This document shows, piece by piece, positions 6,426 through 14,880 of a stretch of DNA of 64,000 bases. Position 1 is the first letter of the stretch. Each line of letters begins with the position of its first letter. Under the pieces are notes generated by a model. It had not been told where the DNA came from, made no database searches, and was given only the letters and a program-made list of their open reading frames with translations. Source of the stretch: Dermatobacter hominis (GTDB lineage Bacteria > Actinomycetota > Acidimicrobiia > Acidimicrobiales > Microtrichaceae); the NCBI RefSeq assembly GCF_020715685.1, contig NZ_CP085840.1, positions 372,001 through 436,000 of the forward strand, given 5' to 3'. A program made the translations under genes and the position numbers.

Positions 6426-9365
6426 GTGGGCGAGGTTTCATCTAGCGCGCGTATGCGGGCGGTGTCGGGTCGGCGTAGGCGTCGGCTGCTGGTTGGGATG
6501 TCAGTGGTGCTTGTCGCTGCTGGGTGCGTGCCAGACCCGCCAGCTGAACCGGCCCCTCAATTGACCACGAGCATCGAATTGATGACGGGCACCGTGGATG
6601 CCGCCGAGGTGCCCGTGCCTGGCGCCGCACAGGTGTTGTCCGTATCGGCTGTTGAGTTCGATGGGATCACCGTGACCGGAGGCCCGGGTGCATCATCGCC
6701 GTCAGCGGCGAGAATCGTGGCCACTGCCTCCGCCACGTCTACACCCGCCGTACGAACGACCGAGGTGTCCGTGGCATGGTGCAGAGAGATCGTGTCCGAC
6801 GGCGCGGCGTGCCCCGATGGTCGGTCTGCGACGTCGACGGTGAACGTCACTGTCAACGTGCGATCGCCTGGCGGTGTCCCGGAGGGCTATGACACGCCCG
6901 ATGCCTCGAGGTACGTCGATGATGGAAGCGGCCAATTCATCCTTCCGGATGAACTCGCGGTCATCGCCGCACCAGCAGCTACTCCTGAGGCCGTGCAGTC
7001 GACCGTCGAACGATTCGGCGGGAAGCTCACGGCCTCAGACTTTGACTTCGGCACCTACCGGGCTCGATTCGACAGCCGTCCGCTCGCCGAGGCAGCCGTC
7101 GCAGACCTGATGTCCGACGACGCCGTGATCTCTTGGGCCGAACCTGTGTGGTTGCTTGACTCCAACACTGGGGACCCCGCCGATTGGAGCGGCTACGGCG
7201 ACAATTGGGATGCCTACACATGGCCGCAGCGCCAAACTGGGCTTCCAGCTGCGTGGGGCATCGGTCGCGGTGGAAACACCTCGATCGGCATCGCCGACTT
7301 GGGCATCTACAGGAGCCATCCTCAGCTGAAGGGTGTTGTGTCGTCCTACCAGATGTCGAGCGCCGCCCTTTCGGAGCTCGATCGTGTGCGGAACGAAGTT
7401 GCAGACGCTCACGGGACCCACGTTGCAGGCACGGCATGCTCGAAAGACGGTGACGGCTGGCTCGTCGGCGCGGCCCAGGATTGCCGTCTCCACCTCTTCG
7501 ACATCCTCGGTGTCGGGGGTGATCAGCTGTTGAACGAGCTGAAGAGTTGGTTGAATGGGACGGACGTTCGGGTCGTGAACTTCTCGTGGACTGCGGCCGG
7601 CGCATCGGAGAGCAGGGGCTGTGAGAAGAACTCGGCCGCGGTTGCGGCATGGTCGCCTAAGTGGCGCGAGTTCTTCTCGCACCCCGACATTCGTAACCGG
7701 CTGTTCGTACTCGCAGCTGGCAACTGCGGCAACCTTTCGGTTGAGGATTCCTTGCCGGGCGCAGTCGCCGACGAATTCGATCATGTGGTCTCGGTGGGCG
7801 CGACGGCCAAGGGTGCAGGAACCACTCTCACAGACTTCTCGCAGAGAGGTGCCGAGGTAGCGGCCCCTGGTGCCGGAATCTCGGGACCGGTTCAACGACG
7901 GAACGCATGTCGGGACAACGGCTCCGTGTTCTGTGACCACGAGATCACCTCGATGTCCGGCACGTCGATGGCTGCGCCGATGGTCACCGGCATCGCGGCT
8001 CTCACGATGGGCTACAGCCCGTCTCTATCCGCACCCGAGATCGGGCGTTGTCTCGTCCGCGCTTCAACGACTGGTCCTGCTACGGCTGCGCCGGAGATCT
8101 CCGCGACCGGCGCACTCTCGTGCGCGAAGCCGAGTCCCGCGACACCGACCTACACAGGTCGCGTCGTCAGGCTCGCAGATGGACGCAGCTACTATGTAGA
8201 TCTGCGCAACACCAAGCATTGGATCCCGGACGGCGGCACCTTCGAGTGTCTCGTCGCACAGACCGGCCCGGCCGTGGACGGCGACGTCACGACGATCAAC
8301 CAGATGCAGGAGTGGGAGCACGCCAAGTGCGTTAAGGCCCACCGCGGCATCACCGTTGTCCGGCACCCGGTCAACGGTGACGCCTACTTCCTCAATGCCA
8401 ACGGGTCGCTCAGTTGGATCCGCGACGGTCGAACCTATGAATGTCTCGGCAACAAATTCCTCTGGGAGGTGCCGCGGTACTGGATCGACGATCAGCCGAA
8501 GGCTGCCACTTACCCTTCGTTTGACTGTATGGCCCAGGCTCGCGGTTCGATCGTGTCACCGGGCGAGATGTGGCCATGCGGAATCGACAATCCTGGAGGG
8601 TGTGCAGGCATTGGTGGCGATTGGCATTACATCGACAAGCGCGGCGATACCCACATTTGGGACGATGACCCATTCGATTGCCCTACGATCTCCTACTCCG
8701 GAATCTGGGTGCCGATGCACCTTGTAGAAGCGAGACGTTACGAGGAGGCGTTCTGCTACATCACGCCAGCTGCTGGCAGCATCGCTCGGGCCGGTGACGG
8801 CGACTCCTACCTCATCGGCGGAAGCGGCGAACTCCGCCACATCACGACTGGTGAAGTGTTCGACTGCCTCAGAGCGAACGGTTCGAGGCTCTACAGCCCT
8901 TATCCGCGCTACTGGATCCTCGATCAAGCGCGAGGCTCCGATGTCTCATCATGTACGTGGAACAACCGGACAACTGCCTACGGGACGATCGTCCAACAAG
9001 GCTCGGCCTCGTACTACATCGACAAGCGAGGATGGCGACACGCCATCCCCGACGGCGGCACATTCGAGTGCCTCCGAGCCCAGAACGTCCCGCTCTACGG
9101 CAACATCGGATCTCTGATCAGTCAGTTCTCCCCGCAAGAACCCGCAGAGTGCGTCAGGGTGAACCCAGGTGACATCGCTCGCACTGACGATGGTGACGCG
9201 TATGTAATTGGCTTTGACTGGACGAGACGCTGGATCGAAACCGGCAACGCCTACAACTGCCTCGTCGCCCGAGGCCACAGGGTTGTCAACTCGGTACCGC
9301 GTTACTGGATCGACGATCACCCCCAGGCGTACCCGAACTACAACGACTCGAACAGCTGCATCTGA
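6426..9365 (+). CDS. Secreted subtilisin-like serine protease with six C-terminal repeats
   Basis: 979 residues from the GTG at 6426 (GAGGGAGGA ribosome site). A lipoprotein signal (LLVGMSVVLVAAGC) tethers it outside the cell. A propeptide/inhibitor-like region (about 175-250) precedes the S8 domain, whose triad is D291 (IADLG), H329 (AHGTHVAG) and S514 (SGTSMAAP), with NFSW and LAAGNCGN between. The C-terminal ~400 residues carry six degenerate repeats of 60-75 residues starting near 577, 640, 707, 784, 852 and 915, each with a Y-[ILV]-D/G strand, W-I-P/R-DGGTFECL-like core and a CXXA tail. The repeats do not match a family I know; wall or glycan binding is a guess. Followed by a strong hairpin. 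Confidence 0.9.
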   Translation: MGEVSSSARMRAVSGRRRRRLLVGMSVVLVAAGCVPDPPAEPAPQLTTSIELMTGTVDAAEVPVPGAAQVLSVSAVEFDGITVTGGPGASSPSAARIVATASATSTPAVRTTEVSVAWCREIVSDGAACPDGRSATSTVNVTVNVRSPGGVPEGYDTPDASRYVDDGSGQFILPDELAVIAAPAATPEAVQSTVERFGGKLTASDFDFGTYRARFDSRPLAEAAVADLMSDDAVISWAEPVWLLDSNTGDPADWSGYGDNWDAYTWPQRQTGLPAAWGIGRGGNTSIGIADLGIYRSHPQLKGVVSSYQMSSAALSELDRVRNEVADAHGTHVAGTACSKDGDGWLVGAAQDCRLHLFDILGVGGDQLLNELKSWLNGTDVRVVNFSWTAAGASESRGCEKNSAAVAAWSPKWREFFSHPDIRNRLFVLAAGNCGNLSVEDSLPGAVADEFDHVVSVGATAKGAGTTLTDFSQRGAEVAAPGAGISGPVQRRNACRDNGSVFCDHEITSMSGTSMAAPMVTGIAALTMGYSPSLSAPEIGRCLVRASTTGPATAAPEISATGALSCAKPSPATPTYTGRVVRLADGRSYYVDLRNTKHWIPDGGTFECLVAQTGPAVDGDVTTINQMQEWEHAKCVKAHRGITVVRHPVNGDAYFLNANGSLSWIRDGRTYECLGNKFLWEVPRYWIDDQPKAATYPSFDCMAQARGSIVSPGEMWPCGIDNPGGCAGIGGDWHYIDKRGDTHIWDDDPFDCPTISYSGIWVPMHLVEARRYEEAFCYITPAAGSIARAGDGDSYLIGGSGELRHITTGEVFDCLRANGSRLYSPYPRYWILDQARGSDVSSCTWNNRTTAYGTIVQQGSASYYIDKRGWRHAIPDGGTFECLRAQNVPLYGNIGSLISQFSPQEPAECVRVNPGDIARTDDGDAYVIGFDWTRRWIETGNAYNCLVARGHRVVNSVPRYWIDDHPQAYPNYNDSNSCI

Positions 9366-9377
9366 TCGCTTCTGCTG

Positions 9378-9406
9378 CCGGTGTCCCGCTATCCGCGGGA
9401 CACCGG
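9378..9406 (+). terminator. Hairpin terminator after the subtilase gene
   Basis: Perfect 12-bp GC-rich stem (9378-9389 with 9395-9406, loop TATCC) starting 12 bases after the stop codon. The following sequence has only a short T content (TGCTCTTGG). Confidence 0.7.
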
Positions 9407-9526
9407 TGCTCTTGGTGGCCAGCGTCGCGCCGACGTGTGGACAGTGCCGTCAGATCCGTCCCCGCTGGTCTGTGTGACGGCTTAGGTCGCCCGTGGCGCA
9501 TTGCAGCCATCCGGTTCACTGGACGC

Positions 9527-9673
9527 ATGGGAGACACGATCTGCGCACGATGCGGCCGGCCCATCCGCGATGCCGGCCGACCACTTGTGACCGACCGCTA
9601 CGGGCGCCGTTGCCACATGTCCTGCCTCGGCACGGTCCGGCCGATCCGAGAGACGGACCACGACCGCGACTAG
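9527..9673 (+). CDS. Very small zinc-ribbon protein
   Basis: 48 residues from the ATG at 9527. Two cysteine pairs, CARC (with GRPI after it) and CHMSC near residue 34, make a treble-clef or zinc-ribbon knuckle; the tail is TVRPIRETDHDRD. A frameshifted relative lies at 20152-20299, outside the element, with the same spacing and the same C-terminal sequence, which supports this as a real gene family of this genome. Function unknown; a nucleic-acid-binding role would be typical for the fold. Confidence 0.65.
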   Translation: MGDTICARCGRPIRDAGRPLVTDRYGRRCHMSCLGTVRPIRETDHDRD

Positions 9674-9864
9674 GCGGCCCAGGGGGCACTGAGACGCGCC
9701 CGTTCATGCTCACGTACCGGATCGGCTACGCCTGACATTGCGAGACTTCGGTACCGGCGCCGGTCTTGGGCGAGGATGGGACCGCCCGCGGGGCCGAGTC
9801 GCCGCCTCCGGTCCGGGTGTGTCACGCTGACGCCGCTGTGTACCGGTTGGGCAGGAAGGGCATC

Positions 9865-10335
9865 GTGAAGCGAATTTTGTGGACGGCAGTTGCGTGCGTG
9901 GGACTCGCCGCTGTGGCGGCATGTGCGCCGAACCAACCCAATGCGGGAGCACCCCCGAGCACTGGCAGCGGGCCAGAGGGTCTCAGCGAGGTGGTTGTGC
10001 CTTGGGGCCACGTCATCACCGTCGGGCTGGACTCGGCGATGTATCCGTCAGGTGCGACGATTTCCTTCCACCACGCAGTGTTTGACCCGGTCGGCGGAAC
10101 CGTGTGTGTGGCGCTCGTGGAGACGACCGAGGGTGCGATCGTTCCGGGAGCAACACCGATCCCGGGCTCCGAAAGCTGTCAAGCAGTCCCAGCGGGGGGC
10201 AACCAGACACTCAATCAGACGAACCCCGTTCCCCTTCTCGCCGGGAAGCATAAGTACGGGATAACTGTGACGTCGGCGCCGAGCCTGAACGAGTTCTCGG
10301 CCTTCCCGCGCGGCGACGTGACCATCAACTGGTAG
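9865..10335 (+). CDS. Hypothetical secreted lipoprotein
   Basis: 156 residues from the GTG at 9865, with AGGAAGGG upstream. The signal peptide (VKRILWTAVACVGLAAVAAC) ends in a lipobox. The mature part is beta-rich, with VVPWGHVITVGLD, two cysteines (about 76 and 103) and the ending GDVTINW. The last strand and overall size resemble the lipoprotein at 30300 (ending FTFTITW), so both may share a beta-sandwich fold; this is a by-eye comparison. No known family. Confidence 0.78.
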   Translation: MKRILWTAVACVGLAAVAACAPNQPNAGAPPSTGSGPEGLSEVVVPWGHVITVGLDSAMYPSGATISFHHAVFDPVGGTVCVALVETTEGAIVPGATPIPGSESCQAVPAGGNQTLNQTNPVPLLAGKHKYGITVTSAPSLNEFSAFPRGDVTINW

Positions 10336-10654
10336 GTCGCTTAGGCGGCGCGGCCGGCACGAAGCCGCGCCCGTTCGCGCGGAGCGGTGTCGGCCACGAG
10401 CCCGAACGACAACTCCTCGACAGTTCGTCGACGCCGCCATGACGAGGCGAACCGACGGCAGTCGACCGGGTAGCCGCTCCTCAACGCCGGCTCTCCGGAC
10501 ATCTGACCACCGATTCGGTTGTGACTTGTCGTCAGAAGCGAGAAATGACGGGCCATTGCATGCCGTCCTAACAGTGAGAGTCTGCGGAGCTTCCCGCCGG
10601 GTTGAGCGCCGTCACCTCCGCACGTACTCTCTGCACAGGCGAGGGAGGGAAATC
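10336..10654. other. Intergenic region, no gene supported
   Basis: No convincing gene on either strand. The first ~45 bases after 10341 loosely resemble the sequence following the zinc-ribbon gene at 9665 (TAGGCGGC ... GCGCCCGTTC), suggesting a small duplication. The right end holds a possible promoter, CGTACTCTCTGC (TACTCT at 10624-10629), for the excalibur gene. Confidence 0.5.
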
Positions 10655-11473
10655 ATGCGTTCGAGAAGAGTTGTCGCGCTCGTCATCGCGCTCGGCGTGA
10701 CGTTGTGTTGGGCTCAGGGCACGGCGGGCGCCAATGAAGGTTCGGAAGTGACCGAGCCGACGGTGGTCACCACCGTTCCGCCAGTCGAGCCCGCTCCGTC
10801 GGTGGAGGCGGCCGCGGTTGGCCGGTCGTTCTCGAGCTGTGCGGATGCGGCGGCTGCTGGCTACTTCAACATGCAGCGTGGTCAGCCGGGCTACTCGTCG
10901 GGCCTCGACCGCGATGACGACGGGGTGGCCTGCGAGACCGATGACGGCGTGCCTCGGTACGGCAACCCGGACGGCACCGTGACGACGACCACGGCGCCTC
11001 CTGCCCCTTCCACGACGACGACCACTCCGCCCACGACCACGACGACTGCCGCAGCTGCCGTGCTGGCGAACACCGCCCAGCAGGGCGGCTGCGATCCGAA
11101 CTACAGCGGTGCGTGCGTCCCGATCGCTGCAGGCGACACGATCAACTGCGACGACGTCCCGACGAAGGACTTCAGGGTCGTCGGCTCGGACCCCTACCGA
11201 CTGGACGAGGGAGGCATCCCGGGCGTCGCGTGCGAGAGCGAGTCGGCCTCCTCAGTGTCGAGCGGTTCGACGAGCTCGGGCGCGAGCTCAGCTGGCCAAC
11301 TCGCCCAGACGGGCGGCAGCAGCGTGCCGATGGCTGCGCTCGCATCGGGCCTCATCCTGGCTGGGCTCCTCGCCTTCCTCGCGCGGGGACGGCTGAGCCA
11401 GGTCCGCTACATCGTCGTCCACTCCAAGACCGGGGCCATCCACCTCGTGCCGAAGGCACGCCGATTCGAGTGA
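10655..11473 (+). CDS. Excalibur-domain surface protein with LAXTG sorting signal
   Basis: 272 residues from the ATG at 10655, with GAGGGAGGGAAA before it. A signal peptide (MRSRRVVALVIALGVTLCWA) leads to a T/P-rich linker, then an excalibur calcium-binding motif (FSSCADAAAAGYFN ... DRDDDGVACE, about 65-110), a T/P/A linker, and a second C-rich excalibur-like region (GCDPNYSGACVP ... GIPGVACES). Near the C-terminus LAQTG precedes a hydrophobic segment and RGR: the LAXTG motif is that of class E sortase substrates in actinobacteria. Oddly some 30 residues follow the RGR, more than in typical sorting signals. Coupled by a GTGA overlap to the thermonuclease gene, so the two probably act together outside the cell. 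Confidence 0.82.
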   Translation: MRSRRVVALVIALGVTLCWAQGTAGANEGSEVTEPTVVTTVPPVEPAPSVEAAAVGRSFSSCADAAAAGYFNMQRGQPGYSSGLDRDDDGVACETDDGVPRYGNPDGTVTTTTAPPAPSTTTTTPPTTTTTAAAAVLANTAQQGGCDPNYSGACVPIAAGDTINCDDVPTKDFRVVGSDPYRLDEGGIPGVACESESASSVSSGSTSSGASSAGQLAQTGGSSVPMAALASGLILAGLLAFLARGRLSQVRYIVVHSKTGAIHLVPKARRFE

Positions 11474-11898
11474 CCCGCCGACGCGCGATCGCAGCGCTGC
11501 TCGTGACCGCGGCGGTAGCCCTGGCTGGCTGTCGAACCGGCACGGTGGACCACGTCGTTGACGGCGACACTGTCGACGTCAACGGAGAACGGGTGCGCAT
11601 CATCGGGATCGACACCCCTGAGCGCGGCGACTGCGGCTTCAACGAGGCCAAGCAACGCGTCGAGCAGCTCGTCGGTGGTCGCGAGGTCGCGGTCATCACG
11701 GTGGCCGGCCACGACGAACGAGACCGATACGGCCGCGAGCTTGGCTACATCACCTTCAACCAGACCGACTTGGGAACCGTTCTGCTCGCTGAAGGTTTGG
11801 CTCATGCTCGCTATGACGGTCTTGACGGCTACGACCGACATCCTCGCCAAGACGCGTACCGGGCGCTCGACGCCTCCACACCGAACTTGTGCGGTTGA
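11470..11898 (+). CDS. Secreted thermonuclease (SNase family)
   Basis: 142 residues; GTG overlaps the stop of the excalibur gene. A lipoprotein signal (LLVTAAVALAGC) is followed by an OB-fold nuclease domain: VVDGDTVDV, VRIIGIDTPERGD (catalytic Arg/Asp), then a shortened middle and DRYGRELGYI with the second catalytic Arg, ending at CG. It cleaves DNA and RNA with calcium as cofactor in the family; the excalibur partner has DxDxDG calcium-binding motifs. At 142 residues it is close to the minimal SNase domain. A damaged paralogue is at 5896-6238. Likely role: extracellular nucleic-acid degradation. Confidence 0.9.
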   Translation: MTRRRAIAALLVTAAVALAGCRTGTVDHVVDGDTVDVNGERVRIIGIDTPERGDCGFNEAKQRVEQLVGGREVAVITVAGHDERDRYGRELGYITFNQTDLGTVLLAEGLAHARYDGLDGYDRHPRQDAYRALDASTPNLCG

Positions 11899-11907
11899 GG
11901 ACGCCGA

Positions 11908-12507
11908 GTGTCATCAAACACGGAGGACTACGTCCGGTACAGGATGAAGCCCGCTCTGCGCCGACAGTTTCAACCGATTGCGTTGCGGGTCATCGCAGAA
12001 GCAGGTGGCGAGGTCGACATCAGCGATATCCGTCGCGCCATCCAGGCCCGCCATCCTGACCTTCGGTGGGATCGGCGGTATCCGCTCGGAGTACTCGCCG
12101 ACAACGGAATCATCGAGGTGAGGGGCTCGGTAGCGACACTGGTAGAGCGACTCGATGACCAACAGGTCGCATCTCTGCTGCTCGCCCTCGACGAGCGATC
12201 GGTACGAACCGCCGGGCTTCGGGTCGAGGATGCTTCGTGGCGCTCGGACTCACCCGAGTGGCAGAAGCTCCGCCACCTCGTCGTCGAACGGGACGGCGAG
12301 CGGTGCGCAGTCGCTGGGTGCGGCCAGACGTCCGGTCTCGAGCTCGACCACATCTGGCGGGGCTCCCTGCTCGCAGCGGCCGGCTGGGCACCATCGGCGA
12401 TCAACGACCCGAAGAACCTGCAACTGTTGTGCAGCGTTCACCACGCTGCCAAGACCGCTGACGAGGCCCAACTGCTCTCGATCGACAAGTCGAGGCCGCA
12501 GACGTAA
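11908..12507 (+). CDS. HNH endonuclease with N-terminal winged-helix-like region
   Basis: 199 residues, GTG start 10 bases after the thermonuclease stop. The first ~80 residues (ALRRQFQPIALRVIAEAGGE, DISDIRRAIQARHPDLRWDR) look like a winged helix. The C-terminal part has CAVAGCGQTSGLELDHIWRG at about 132-151 and NLQLLCSVHHAAK at about 172-184: the HNH fold with two zinc cysteine positions. The separation of HNH halves is longer than usual (a GSLLAAAGWAP insert). Likely a DNA endonuclease, possibly restriction-like, directed by its own DNA-binding domain; cellular versus element role unknown. Confidence 0.82.
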   Translation: MSSNTEDYVRYRMKPALRRQFQPIALRVIAEAGGEVDISDIRRAIQARHPDLRWDRRYPLGVLADNGIIEVRGSVATLVERLDDQQVASLLLALDERSVRTAGLRVEDASWRSDSPEWQKLRHLVVERDGERCAVAGCGQTSGLELDHIWRGSLLAAAGWAPSAINDPKNLQLLCSVHHAAKTADEAQLLSIDKSRPQT

Positions 12508-12513
12508 CAGCCG

Positions 12514-12648
12514 ACAGTCGAGCTTGGCGTTTCGTCCCTGCTCGAGAGCGGCCCGCCGGTCCGGGTACCGCTGGAACTGGTCGTGGACGGCGGTGCCGAC
12601 GCCGGCGAACTGGGCGAGGCGCACGAGGTCGCGATCGGAGCGGGCCAT
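12514..12648 (-). pseudogene. Possible gene remnant on the minus strand
   Basis: From an ATG at 12648 about 45 codons have strong coding character (high GC3; MARSDRDLVRLAQFAGVGTA, then VHDQFQRYPDRRAALEQGRN). Beyond ~12514 the frame runs into the reverse of the HNH gene and loses that character. It may be the 5' end of a gene cut by insertion of the HNH gene, or chance. Confidence 0.28.
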
Positions 12649-12775
12649 CGCTCAGACCGTAGGAATGGGGTGTGACGCTCGACCCGCGGAAGGGAGGAGC
12701 GGTGCATCGGCTCAAATCCTTTAGTCTCCAGCCGACTGGTCGATCGGGTTGCTGCCAGACAGGAGGGGATCGAAG

Positions 12776-13360
12776 GTGCCGACAACTGCTCTCGACGCCG
12801 TGCGTAGCGCGGTCGAGGTAGGCCAGATGCCACCGCCGGGGCGGTACAGGTGCCCGCTCACCGATGTTCGGTCCGTCTTCGTAGACTCGGCTTGGGCGAG
12901 TCTCAGCACCACGAGGGTGGAGATCTGGTCCCACTTCGAATCCGTCACTCAACTGTTCGAGCGGATTGCGCCCGGCCTCGCCACGCACGCCTGGTTGGGC
13001 GGGTCATTCATCTCGCCCAAGGTCGACCCTGACGACATCGACGTAACGTATCTGCTTGACGGAAAGGTCTACGACACGCTTTCGGCCACGAAGCAAGGCA
13101 AGGTGAAGCGATTGTCAGCCCGCCAGGGAAGTGTTTCTGCACTTCGTCATCACAAGGGTTTGCGCGTCGACTGCTTCACGTTTGTCACTCGCCTGGTTGC
13201 CATGCCGTGGGGAAGTCTGGATGCGGATGAGGCCGACTACTTCAGCAAGCGCGGCTTATGGGACGACTGGTGGCAACGCGAGCGGAGCGGGCCGAAGGGG
13301 TCCGACCCGGTTGAGCACGATGCCGTCCCGCGTCGTGGCTATCTGGAGGTCGCGCTGTGA
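12776..13360 (+). CDS. Nucleotidyltransferase-fold protein (DUF6932-like), possible toxin or effector
   Basis: 194 residues from the GTG at 12776, chosen for the strong AGGAGGGG eight bases upstream. The centre has HAWLGGSFISPKVDPDDIDV at about 72-91: GS followed by D-x-D, the signature of the nucleotidyltransferase fold (pol-beta/MNT-like), resembling DUF6932. A later HHKGLRVDCF supplies a third acidic residue. It overlaps the next gene by GTGA, so the pair is translated together. Stand-alone proteins of this fold are often toxins or defence effectors that modify RNA or proteins; that role is inference. GC content here looks lower than in the core chromosome. Confidence 0.72.
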   Translation: MPTTALDAVRSAVEVGQMPPPGRYRCPLTDVRSVFVDSAWASLSTTRVEIWSHFESVTQLFERIAPGLATHAWLGGSFISPKVDPDDIDVTYLLDGKVYDTLSATKQGKVKRLSARQGSVSALRHHKGLRVDCFTFVTRLVAMPWGSLDADEADYFSKRGLWDDWWQRERSGPKGSDPVEHDAVPRRGYLEVAL

Positions 13361-14370
13361 GCTCGCCGGATGATGAAGCCATCGATGATCTGTACGACTG
13401 GCTCGGTGAACCTGATCCCGGCGAAGACTTGAGCGCGGTCGCGATCAACCGCTCGTCGATTGAGGCCCTCGGTCTTAGTGCGAGCACCACTCTCGGCGGA
13501 ACGTGGGACCACTTCGACCCGACGGACGCACACTCTGTTGCAAAGGTGCGAATGACGGGGGACGCCGTCGTTCAAAACGCTGCTCCCGTACGAGTTGCGG
13601 CGCCAGCATTGACAACGTTGCAGGAGCTGATCTCGGCGATCGCTATGGCTAGGCGCGGCAAGCGCAACCTCAGTGGATTCGTTCCCGCGGCTATTCGAGA
13701 CCTGACAGACCTATTCTTCGTTCCAATCCCGCGTCCGGGCTCGGTGGTTTTTGATCTAGTCGGACCTGGCCGGTCGGACGAGGCGGCGCAAATTCCCGGG
13801 GTCACTGCCAGCCTGCCAACCGAGGCAGACGCGGCCGTAGAGCAACTGGTGAACCTGCTTGCAGCAAGCGGCGAGGGTCCGGGTGAATCCCGGGTGGCCC
13901 TCGGTAACTCGTTGGTCAACCTCGGTCCGCGAGTCTCAACCCAGCTCCGCAGACTGGCCGCGTTCCCGACAACCGCCGGATTGAACCTAGAGATCGCTTG
14001 GAAGGCCACGAGCGGAGCCACTGTCAAGGGCCGGCTCGGAGCGAACGAGGCCAACGTCATCATGGACGTAATCACCGAGACTCGTTCTTCGGCGGAGATT
14101 CAGATTCTCGAAGGCGAACTCGTAACCGTTAGCAGTGTGAATCCTCTGGCGTTGCGGTTGCGCGATGGTCGGACCATCTCCGTGGCGCCCGCCGAACCCG
14201 AGATGCCGGGGCAGCTCGCCCGCTACTTCAACAGATGGGTCACGGCCGTCCTCGAGGTGGAAGTGACTACTCATCCGGTGAGCGGGCGAGCCAGCCGGCA
14301 ATACACGCTCGTGTCTGTCGACCCGGACCTGTTCACCTCAGCGCCCGACGAGGACTCAGAAGACGGCTGA
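13357..14370 (+). CDS. Unknown protein coupled to the nucleotidyltransferase-fold gene
   Basis: 337 residues; GTG overlaps the upstream stop. No signal or membrane segments and no motif I recognise. The N-terminus is acidic (DDEAIDDLYDWLGEPDPGED), a helical segment follows (LTTLQELISAIAMARRGKRN), and the C-terminal third is beta-rich (ATVKGRLGANEANVIMDVI; RLRDGRTISVAPAEPEM), ending acidic. The coupling suggests a partner, perhaps antitoxin, sensor or co-effector of the upstream protein. The two genes form a self-contained cassette near the right end of the element, a common place for cargo. Confidence 0.7.
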   Translation: MSSPDDEAIDDLYDWLGEPDPGEDLSAVAINRSSIEALGLSASTTLGGTWDHFDPTDAHSVAKVRMTGDAVVQNAAPVRVAAPALTTLQELISAIAMARRGKRNLSGFVPAAIRDLTDLFFVPIPRPGSVVFDLVGPGRSDEAAQIPGVTASLPTEADAAVEQLVNLLAASGEGPGESRVALGNSLVNLGPRVSTQLRRLAAFPTTAGLNLEIAWKATSGATVKGRLGANEANVIMDVITETRSSAEIQILEGELVTVSSVNPLALRLRDGRTISVAPAEPEMPGQLARYFNRWVTAVLEVEVTTHPVSGRASRQYTLVSVDPDLFTSAPDEDSEDG

Positions 14371-14422
14371 CCTCCTAAAGCAGCGATCGGCGAAAAGGAC
14401 CACGATTGGGACTAGCACCGGC

Positions 14423-14666
14423 CTAGTTCAGATCGCGGCTGACCTCGTGTTCCAGCATGCGCACGGCTTCGTCCAAGGCGGCCATCTGCTCTACAAGCAC
14501 ACCGAGCGCCCGGTCGAACTTGGCTTCGTCGAGAAAGCCGGCGCCCCATGCGGCGCTCAGGCCCCTCGAGCTCGCTCCGCATCTGGCCCGCCTTGGCCCA
14601 CGCCAAGGCGGCGATTCGGCGCGGGGCGCTGACGTCCTCCATCAGCGCATCGTCTGCGTATGTCAT
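14423..14666 (-). pseudogene. Frameshifted small gene at the right end of the element
   Basis: An ATG at 14666 with GGGGAGGAAG before it reads MTYADDALMEDVSAPRRIAA, LAWAKAGQMRSELEG; near 14550 the reading must change frame to continue as SAAWGAGFLDEAKFDRALGV, LVEQMAALDEAVRMLEHEVS, RDLN and stop at 14423-14425. Both halves are clearly coding and helical, and the second has no credible start. Intact it would encode about 80 residues. The only element gene pointing left besides the remnant at 12514. Family unknown. Confidence 0.5.
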
Positions 14667-14767
14667 GTGCTTCCTCCCCTGATCGGTGTGTCGGGAGGGT
14701 AGGGGGCGCGGGCTCGTATAGGCATCTAGGCATGAATGCGCATGGCGCATGCACCCAAGGGCAGCCC

Positions 14768-14788
14768 GTGCCACGAAACGTGCCACGG
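14768..14788 (+). repeat. GTGCCACGA repeats near attR, candidate integrase arm sites
   Basis: GTGCCACGA at 14768-14776 and GTGCCACGG at 14780-14788 are direct repeats matching those at 1548-1590 near attL. They lie 93-113 bases inside the attR core. The rest of 14667-14880 shows no gene. Confidence 0.55.
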
Positions 14789-14880
14789 ATCCGGCAATCA
14801 GGCGGCGTCAACGGCCACCACGGCTTGCGAGAACGCACATATGACGCGGGATGAGCGCCCATGACGGCGAATCGGCAGAC

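Noticed and set aside
10341-10556. 71-codon frame on the minus strand ending ERARLRAGRAA
   Set aside because: Its tail resembles another minus-strand frame near 9670 (ERARLSAPWAA), but both come from a short duplicated DNA stretch; codon character is poor and no ribosome site or promoter is present.
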